NCBI RefSeq assembly: GCF_000406925.1
Contig: NZ_KE136347.1
Location: 162,025-226,024 of the forward strand
Length of the DNA: 64,000 nt
Source: Enterococcus columbae DSM 7374 = ATCC 51263
Lineage (GTDB): Bacteria > Bacillota > Bacilli > Lactobacillales > Enterococcaceae
Reading direction: 5' to 3'
In this document: piece by piece, positions 58,822-64,000 of the stretch
Layout of the letters: each line of letters starts with the position of its first letter
Numbering within the stretch: the first letter of the stretch is position 1
Position numbers and translations under genes: made by a program
Notes under the pieces: model-generated
What the model was told of the DNA's origin: nothing
The model's input: the letters and a program-made list of their open reading frames with translations, nothing else
Database searches by the model: none

Positions 58822-59197
58822 ACAGACAACAAAAAATAAGCATTTTAGCTATTCATTAGATTTTGCTATCAGCGGTCTTAAAGTAGCCTTCAAAGAAGAG
58901 CGAAATTTACGGTTTCATATTTGTTCATTAATAGCGGTCTGTCTATTAGGAGTGATTTTGAAGCTTTCATTAAATGAGTGGCTCTGGATATTATTAAGTG
59001 CAGTTTTGGTAATCGTGGCTGAATTAGCCAATACTGCTTTGGAGAATACGGTTGATATGGTGACCAACTATCATTTCCATCCCTTAGGCAAAAAGGTTAA
59101 GGACATTGGCGCTGGGATGGTTTTGGTACAAGCGTTGTTTGCTTTAATAGTTGGCTGCTTCATTTTTGTACCTAAGCTATATCATCTATTCTTTTAA
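58805..59197 (+). CDS. dgkA: Diacylglycerol/undecaprenol kinase
   Basis: A 130-residue membrane kinase with three helices. In Gram-positives this family phosphorylates undecaprenol or diacylglycerol. The active-site motif ELANTALENTVDMVT (about 78-92) is intact. It overlaps ybeY, so translation is likely coupled; a ribosome binding site is weak. Confidence 0.92.
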   Translation: MDLKDKQTTKNKHFSYSLDFAISGLKVAFKEERNLRFHICSLIAVCLLGVILKLSLNEWLWILLSAVLVIVAELANTALENTVDMVTNYHFHPLGKKVKDIGAGMVLVQALFALIVGCFIFVPKLYHLFF

Positions 59198-59216
59198 CTG
59201 ATTGGGTTAAAAATTA

Positions 59217-59274
59217 TCTCAATACGTGATAAACATCGTCATTGTCTATCATGTATTGAGCTTTGTTTTTATTA
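59217..59274 (+). terminator. Likely terminator after dgkA
   Basis: CTCAATACGTGAT / ATCATGTATTGAG with a loop, then CTTTGTTTTTATT. The T run is imperfect, so read-through into era is possible. Confidence 0.7.
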
Positions 59275-59314
59275 TTTAATGACAAAAAAATAAAAAATAG
59301 AAAAGAGGATAAAA

Positions 59315-60214
59315 ATGAGCATTGAAAAATCAGGCTTTGTAGCGATTGTGGGCCGACCAAATGTTGGAAAATCAACCTTATTGAATCGAATTGTTGGTCA
59401 AAAAATTGCTATTATGAGTGACAAAGCCCAAACTACGCGTAATAAAATTCAAGGGGTGTATACCACAGATAAGGTACAGATGGTATTCATTGATACGCCA
59501 GGAATCCATAAACCTAAGCATCGATTAGGTGATTATATGGTGGAAGCAGCTTACAGCGCTTTAAAAGAAGTCGAAGTCGTTTTATTTATGGTTAGTGCCG
59601 ATCAAAAACGAGGAAAAGGCGATGATATGATCATTGAACGCTTAAGAAAATTACAGGTTCCTGTGTATTTAGTGATCAATAAAATTGATAAAATCCATCC
59701 AGATGAACTATTGCTTCAAATTGAAGATTATCAAAAGCAGATGGATTTTGCTCAGGTGATTCCAATTTCAGCAACTCAAGGCAATAATTTTGAAACTTTA
59801 ATGCATGAATTAAGTGAGCAAATGCCTGCTGGACCTCAATATTTTCCAGATGATCAAGTAACCGATCATCCAGAATATTTTGTCGTATCAGAGCTCATTC
59901 GTGAAAAAATCTTACAGCTTACGCGTGATGAAGTACCCCATTCAGTAGCAGTTGTTATTGATTCAATGAAACGCAATCAAGATGATAAGGTTCAGGTCCA
60001 AGCAACCATTGTTATTGAGCGTGATAGCCAAAAAGGAATTATTATTGGTAAAGGCGGAGCGATGCTGAAAAAAATTGGTACGCAAGCACGTAAAGACATT
60101 GAACAGCTTTTAGGCGATAAAGTCTTTTTAGAATTATGGGTTAAGGTACAAAAGGATTGGCGCGATAAACAGACTTATCTAACTGATTATGGTTATCGCA
60201 AAGAAGATTATTAA
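59315..60214 (+). CDS. era: Era GTPase
   Basis: A 299-residue GTPase for 30S subunit assembly. G1 GRPNVGKST (12-20), G3 DTPG, G4 NKID and the C-terminal KH domain [13 protein letters not shown] (about 245-257) that binds the 16S rRNA end are all clear. GAGGA precedes ATG 59315. It lies next to recO, the standard order. Confidence 0.96.
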   Translation: MSIEKSGFVAIVGRPNVGKSTLLNRIVGQKIAIMSDKAQTTRNKIQGVYTTDKVQMVFIDTPGIHKPKHRLGDYMVEAAYSALKEVEVVLFMVSADQKRGKGDDMIIERLRKLQVPVYLVINKIDKIHPDELLLQIEDYQKQMDFAQVIPISATQGNNFETLMHELSEQMPAGPQYFPDDQVTDHPEYFVVSELIREKILQLTRDEVPHSVAVVIDSMKRNQDDKVQVQATIVIERDSQKGIIIGKGGAMLKKIGTQARKDIEQLLGDKVFLELWVKVQKDWRDKQTYLTDYGYRKEDY

Positions 60215-60231
60215 TATTAGGAGATGGAAAA

Positions 60232-61002
60232 ATGGCGTTAGCTGAATCAAAGGGGCTGATTTTATTTACGCGTAATCACAAAGAACATGACATGTTGGTA
60301 AAAATCTTTACCGAATCGGCTGGGAAGCAAATGTTTTATGTGAAGGGAATTCATCGCAAAAATCATCCATTGAAATCAGCCGTTCAGCCGTTTACTGAAG
60401 CGATTTATATTGGTACCTTTAAAACAGAAAATCTTTCCTTTTTAAATAGTGCCAAAGCAATCCATCCCTTTAGTAATATTCAACAAGATATTTTTATGTC
60501 GGCTTATGCTACTTATTTGCTTAATTTAGCGGATGCAGCGATTGAAGATCGAATTTATGATCCTAACTTATATCATTTTTTGCGTGAAGCACTCTTTTTA
60601 ATTGACCAAGGTTACGATGCTGAAATTATCACCAATATTTTTGAAATTCAAATTCTTCAACGATTTGGGGTTATTTTTAATTGGCAGCAATGCGCAGTAT
60701 GTGGCCAAGCAAATCACCAATATTATTTTTCACATAAATACCATGGGTTGTTATGTGAAAAACATGTGATTTTAGATACTAAACATTATCCAACTAGTCC
60801 AAAGATCATGTACTTGGTTGGTCAGTTAGCTAATGTTCATTATGAACAATTAAATCATTTGTCTTTTAAACCACAAACCAAGCAAGAACTACGCAAGTTT
60901 ATTGATTTTTTATATGAGGAATACGTGGGTATCCATTTAAAAAGCAAAAAATTTATTGATCAAATGAAAAACTGGCAGGATATATTAGAACCAAATCATT
61001 AA
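60232..61002 (+). CDS. recO: RecO recombination mediator
   Basis: A 256-residue protein that with RecR loads RecA onto SSB-coated DNA. The N-terminal OB fold (residues 1-80) is followed by a helical domain and one zinc-type CAVCGQ pair near 160. The last gene of the phoH-era cluster, before a strong terminator. It also takes part in transformation by annealing incoming DNA. Confidence 0.93.
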   Translation: MALAESKGLILFTRNHKEHDMLVKIFTESAGKQMFYVKGIHRKNHPLKSAVQPFTEAIYIGTFKTENLSFLNSAKAIHPFSNIQQDIFMSAYATYLLNLADAAIEDRIYDPNLYHFLREALFLIDQGYDAEIITNIFEIQILQRFGVIFNWQQCAVCGQANHQYYFSHKYHGLLCEKHVILDTKHYPTSPKIMYLVGQLANVHYEQLNHLSFKPQTKQELRKFIDFLYEEYVGIHLKSKKFIDQMKNWQDILEPNH

Positions 61003-61022
61003 AAATAAAAAATGAAATAGAT

Positions 61023-61069
61023 TAACCTTTGTTTAATGAATGTAACTCCATTAAACAAAGGTTTTTTTA
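61023..61069 (+). terminator. recO terminator
   Basis: AACCTTTGTTTAATG / CATTAAACAAAGGTT, a near-perfect 15-bp stem, with seven T. Confidence 0.93.
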
Positions 61070-61089
61070 TGGCTTTAAAATTAAAGAGG

Positions 61090-61118
61090 TTGACTAAAAT
61101 TTAATTTAAGTTTAATAT
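61090..61118 (+). promoter_or_regulatory. Predicted his operon promoter
   Basis: TTGACT (61090-61095) and TAATAT (61113-61118) with a 17-bp spacer, 36 bp before the first his gene. No T-box or attenuator fits in the short leader. Confidence 0.65.
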
Positions 61119-61153
61119 TGTTTTAATAATTATCACAGATTGGAAGTGGAATA

Positions 61154-62701
61154 ATGGAAGAATATTTAAAATATTTATCGACTGAAGAACAAAAAACCAT
61201 TCAATTGAAGGCATTATTCCAGCATCATCACTTCCAGCGTTATTACTTAAGTGCTTTTGAAAGCTATGATGTATATGTGCAAAGTCGTAATTACCAAGCT
61301 GAACAAGAGGTGATTACCTTTATTGGTTCTAATGGGCAAGTGATGGCATTAAAACCAGATATTACGCTATCGATTATTCAAAATACTGGAGCTAATGAAG
61401 CAAAACGTTGCTTTTACGATGAAGATGTGTATCGACATGATTATAAAAATCAAGAGTATCGACGTATTCATCAATTAGGTGTTGAGCAAATAGGGCAACT
61501 AAGCTTAACAGATGAACAAGAAATATTACAGTTGGCAATTGATAGTTTACAGTTATTTGGGCAAGGTCAGATTGCTTTTTCACATCGCATTTTACTTGAT
61601 GAAGTCCTTACTTGGTTTGATGATAAGCAAAAAGGCGCTGTTTCACAGGCACTCAAACAAAAAGCCGTTCACGAATTAAAGAAGTTAACCTTATTAATCC
61701 CCTTTGCTGATGAAAAATGGCAATTACTGCAAAAATTATTATTTACCGAAGAGACAGTTTTGCGACAAATTGAGGATGCCTTAATGCTTTTTAATGATTC
61801 AGCTAGCCAGCAGGTGTTGAATAATTTAAAACAACTGATGCGAACATTACCTAAGCAGGTTTTTCGTTTAGATTTATCGATTATTGACGACAAAGAGTAT
61901 TACAGCGGATTGATTTTTCATGGTTTCTTACCAGATGTAGCTACGCCGGTTTTAATTGGTGGACGCTACGATCAATTATTATTACGGCAAGGTAAAAAAC
62001 AGCAAGGAATTGGCTTTGCAGTTTATTTAGACGAACAACTTTTTCATCCAGCAAGCTTATCTTTGACAGCGGTGAAGGATGATTATGTGAAAGTGGCACT
62101 TCCTAAGGGACGGATGGCAGAAAAGGTTTATCAATGCTTTGTTGAGGCCAATTTATGTGCAGAAAATATTTTACAGGCGAATCGTCAGCTAATTTTTACA
62201 GATGAGATGAATAAACTTCAATTCTTTTTAGTGAAGCCTAGTGATGTGGCAATTTATGTGGAGCATGGAGTCGCGGATATTGGTGTAGTCGGTAAGGATG
62301 TTTTACTTGAAAGTACCCCAGATGTATTAGAATTATTAGATTTAAAAATGGGGCGTTGTTTTTTAGCAATCGCAGGGCCAAAAAATCAACAGGTGGATCA
62401 AACGCGTGCGTTAAAGGTAGCAACGAAATATCCGCAAATTACCCGGAATCATTTTTCAGCCCATGGGCAAGCGGTTGAATTAATCCAATTACATGGTTCT
62501 ATTGAGGTAGCCCCCTTATTAGGCTTAGCTGATGTGATTGTCGATATTGTAGAAACAGGCCAAACTTTAAAAGAAAATCATTTATCAGTATTACAAAAGA
62601 TAGCTGATTCGTCTGCTAGATTAGTGGCCAATCAGACAGCCTATCGCTTTAAAGGGAAAAAAATAAATGAAATTGTGCAGAAGGTGGCAAAGCAATTATG
62701 A
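61154..62701 (+). CDS. hisZG: HisZ-HisG fusion: ATP phosphoribosyltransferase
   Basis: One 515-residue open frame joins two proteins that are normally separate. Residues 1-300 are HisZ, the catalytically inert HisRS-like regulatory subunit (YRHDYKNQEYRRIHQLGVEQIG, IGGRYDQLL). Residues 307-515 are short-form HisG, the catalytic subunit of the first step of histidine synthesis (YVKVALPKGRMAEK, VGKDVLLE, PRPP loop DIVETGQTLKEN). No stop or ribosome binding site lies between the parts. Short HisG needs HisZ for activity, so a fusion would fix their ratio. The stop overlaps hisD by 4 bp. Confidence 0.9.
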   Translation: MEEYLKYLSTEEQKTIQLKALFQHHHFQRYYLSAFESYDVYVQSRNYQAEQEVITFIGSNGQVMALKPDITLSIIQNTGANEAKRCFYDEDVYRHDYKNQEYRRIHQLGVEQIGQLSLTDEQEILQLAIDSLQLFGQGQIAFSHRILLDEVLTWFDDKQKGAVSQALKQKAVHELKKLTLLIPFADEKWQLLQKLLFTEETVLRQIEDALMLFNDSASQQVLNNLKQLMRTLPKQVFRLDLSIIDDKEYYSGLIFHGFLPDVATPVLIGGRYDQLLLRQGKKQQGIGFAVYLDEQLFHPASLSLTAVKDDYVKVALPKGRMAEKVYQCFVEANLCAENILQANRQLIFTDEMNKLQFFLVKPSDVAIYVEHGVADIGVVGKDVLLESTPDVLELLDLKMGRCFLAIAGPKNQQVDQTRALKVATKYPQITRNHFSAHGQAVELIQLHGSIEVAPLLGLADVIVDIVETGQTLKENHLSVLQKIADSSARLVANQTAYRFKGKKINEIVQKVAKQL

Positions 62702-63978
62702 TAAGAAAATATACAACTAAAACGGATGCACTCACAACGATTCTTAAGAGAAAAGCTAGTGAAACACTCGATGTAACAGATAAGGTTCGTGAAATTATTG
62801 AGGCAGTAAAAACCAATCAAGATGATGCTTTGAAGCAGTTTAGCTATCAATTTGATCAATATCAAGCTACTGAGTTTCTAGTTAGCCCTACTGAGATTAA
62901 GCAAGCTTTTGAACTGGTTGATCCAGCGCTAGTTGAAGTTATGAAACAAGCATGGCATAGAATTTATCAATTTCATGAAAAACAAAAAAATAATGGTTAT
63001 ATTATGACTCAAGCTGGTCAGGTTATGGGACAACGAGTTTTGCCTTTAGATTGCGTAGGTGTTTATGTTCCAGGCGGGACTGCGGCTTATCCGAGTACAG
63101 TTTTGATGGATGTAGCCCCAGCTAAGGTCGCTGGTGTTGAAAAAATTATTTTAATCACACCACCAGATAAAGAGGGCAAGGTCAATCCGAATGTTTTAGT
63201 TGCTAGTCAAATTGCTGGTGTGGATCAAATCTATAAAGTAGGTGGAGCACATGGCATTGCCGCATTAGCCTATGGGACGCAAAGCATCCCTAAAGTTGAT
63301 AAGATTGTTGGACCAGGGAATATTTATGTGGCTACGGCCAAACGATTGGTTTATGGACAGGTGGATATTGATATGATAGCTGGACCAAGTGATGTTTTAA
63401 TCATTGCGGATGACTCGGCGAATGTTGAGTGGTTAGCGGCTGATTTACTCGCGCAAGCAGAACACGATACCTTAGCGCAGGCCATTTTATTAACTGATAG
63501 TCAACGAATTTTTGAACAAATATCAGAAGAACTACAAAAACAACTGGCCAACTTACCACGTAAAGCTATTGCTAGTCAATCCATTGAAAATAATGGCAAG
63601 GTGGTATTAGTAGAAAATATTGAAGAAGCTTGTCAAATAGCCAATAAAATTGCTCCTGAACATTTAGAACTAGCAGTTTTAGAACCGTTTGCCTATTTAG
63701 GACAAATCAAACATGCTGGCAGTATTTTCCTAGGTCATTATACACCAGAGGTTTTAGGAGATTATTTAGCTGGTCCAAATCATACATTACCAACGGAAGG
63801 GACAGCTCGTTTTTATTCAGCGTTAAATGTTGATGATTTCGTGAAGAAGAGTAGCTATTTATATTATTCAAAAACAGCCTTACAACAGCAAATTACTGCC
63901 ATCGCTCATTTTGCACAGGCTGAAGGTCTTCAGGGCCACGCACAATCGGCACTGATTCGAAGGGAGGATGAACAATGA
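62698..63978 (+). CDS. hisD: Histidinol dehydrogenase
   Basis: A 426-residue zinc enzyme that oxidizes L-histidinol to histidine in two steps. VGPGNIYVATAKR, AGPSDVLIIADDSAN, LLAQAEHD and LAGPNHTLPTEG are the family motifs, including zinc and substrate ligands. It starts within the stop of the fusion (ATGA), so translation is coupled. It overlaps the next gene in the same manner. Confidence 0.96.
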   Translation: MIRKYTTKTDALTTILKRKASETLDVTDKVREIIEAVKTNQDDALKQFSYQFDQYQATEFLVSPTEIKQAFELVDPALVEVMKQAWHRIYQFHEKQKNNGYIMTQAGQVMGQRVLPLDCVGVYVPGGTAAYPSTVLMDVAPAKVAGVEKIILITPPDKEGKVNPNVLVASQIAGVDQIYKVGGAHGIAALAYGTQSIPKVDKIVGPGNIYVATAKRLVYGQVDIDMIAGPSDVLIIADDSANVEWLAADLLAQAEHDTLAQAILLTDSQRIFEQISEELQKQLANLPRKAIASQSIENNGKVVLVENIEEACQIANKIAPEHLELAVLEPFAYLGQIKHAGSIFLGHYTPEVLGDYLAGPNHTLPTEGTARFYSALNVDDFVKKSSYLYYSKTALQQQITAIAHFAQAEGLQGHAQSALIRREDEQ

Positions 63979-64000
63979 GTTTTTTCAATCAAAAATATCA
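63975..64000 (+). CDS. Start of the third his operon gene (partial)
   Basis: ATG 63975 overlaps the hisD stop by 4 bp and follows AGGGAGGATGAAC. Only eight codons (MSFFNQKY) are inside the window, too few to identify it. Operon logic suggests another his gene. Confidence 0.5.

Overview
The window is a chromosomal segment of a low-GC Gram-positive bacterium, most likely in the family Enterococcaceae (order Lactobacillales). The evidence is the enterococcal gene order liaXYZ - hprK - lgt - gpsA - galU - DUF948 - ytxH - pepQ/ccpA - pbp1B - tyrS, the order yigZ/comFA-comFC-hpf-secA-prfB-ftsE-ftsX, and the AT-rich codon use with AGGAGG-type ribosome binding sites. The genus cannot be fixed from the sequence alone. 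A complete histidine operon start and a threonine branch suggest a more prototrophic member than E. faecalis.

Layout: 1-2.3 kb holds tRNA-Gln, a GntR regulator, yigZ and an orphan PTS IIB. 2.3-7 kb holds the competence genes comFA and comFC and the ribosome hibernation gene hpf. 7-12.6 kb holds secA, prfB with its programmed frameshift, and ftsEX. 12.6-18 kb holds the phosphate uptake operon pstS-C-A-B1-B2-phoU. 18-20.4 kb is the envelope-stress operon liaXYZ, followed by an ISL3-family insertion sequence (20400-22114) sitting in the T-tract of the liaXYZ terminator. 22.3-34.4 kb is core metabolism and envelope (hprK, lgt, gpsA, galU, pepQ, ccpA, pbp1B, tyrS, an AEC carrier). 34.5-45 kb carries a glycine-zipper membrane protein, nfo, yneF, a heterodimeric ABC exporter, a GNAT enzyme, an RpiR regulator opposite a family 1 glycosidase, and a MATE pump. 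45-54 kb has trxB, pgm, hom-thrC-thrB, a T-box-controlled metA, ppsR and a Fur-family regulator. 54-61 kb is rpsU-yqeY-phoH-pgpH-ybeY-dgkA-era-recO. 61 kb to the end begins a histidine operon whose first gene is a HisZ-HisG fusion.

The outstanding feature is a 1.94-kb IStron-like element inside comFA (about 3197-5136): a group I intron ribozyme at the 5' end, an intact TnpB nuclease gene, and a presumed omega-RNA/right end. The first intron helix can be drawn with the U.G pair that defines a group I 5' splice site (U3196, G3239). Joining 3196 to 5137 restores one 455-codon comFA reading frame. Competence would therefore depend on RNA self-splicing of a TnpB-bearing mobile element. The tnpB ribosome binding site is also sequestered by a hairpin that only read-through transcripts would contain. 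Second-rank observations are the HisZ-HisG fusion, a cre-like site over the ccpA promoter, operator-like repeats by the glycosidase and pstS genes, and a large nested hairpin inside the ISL3 element.
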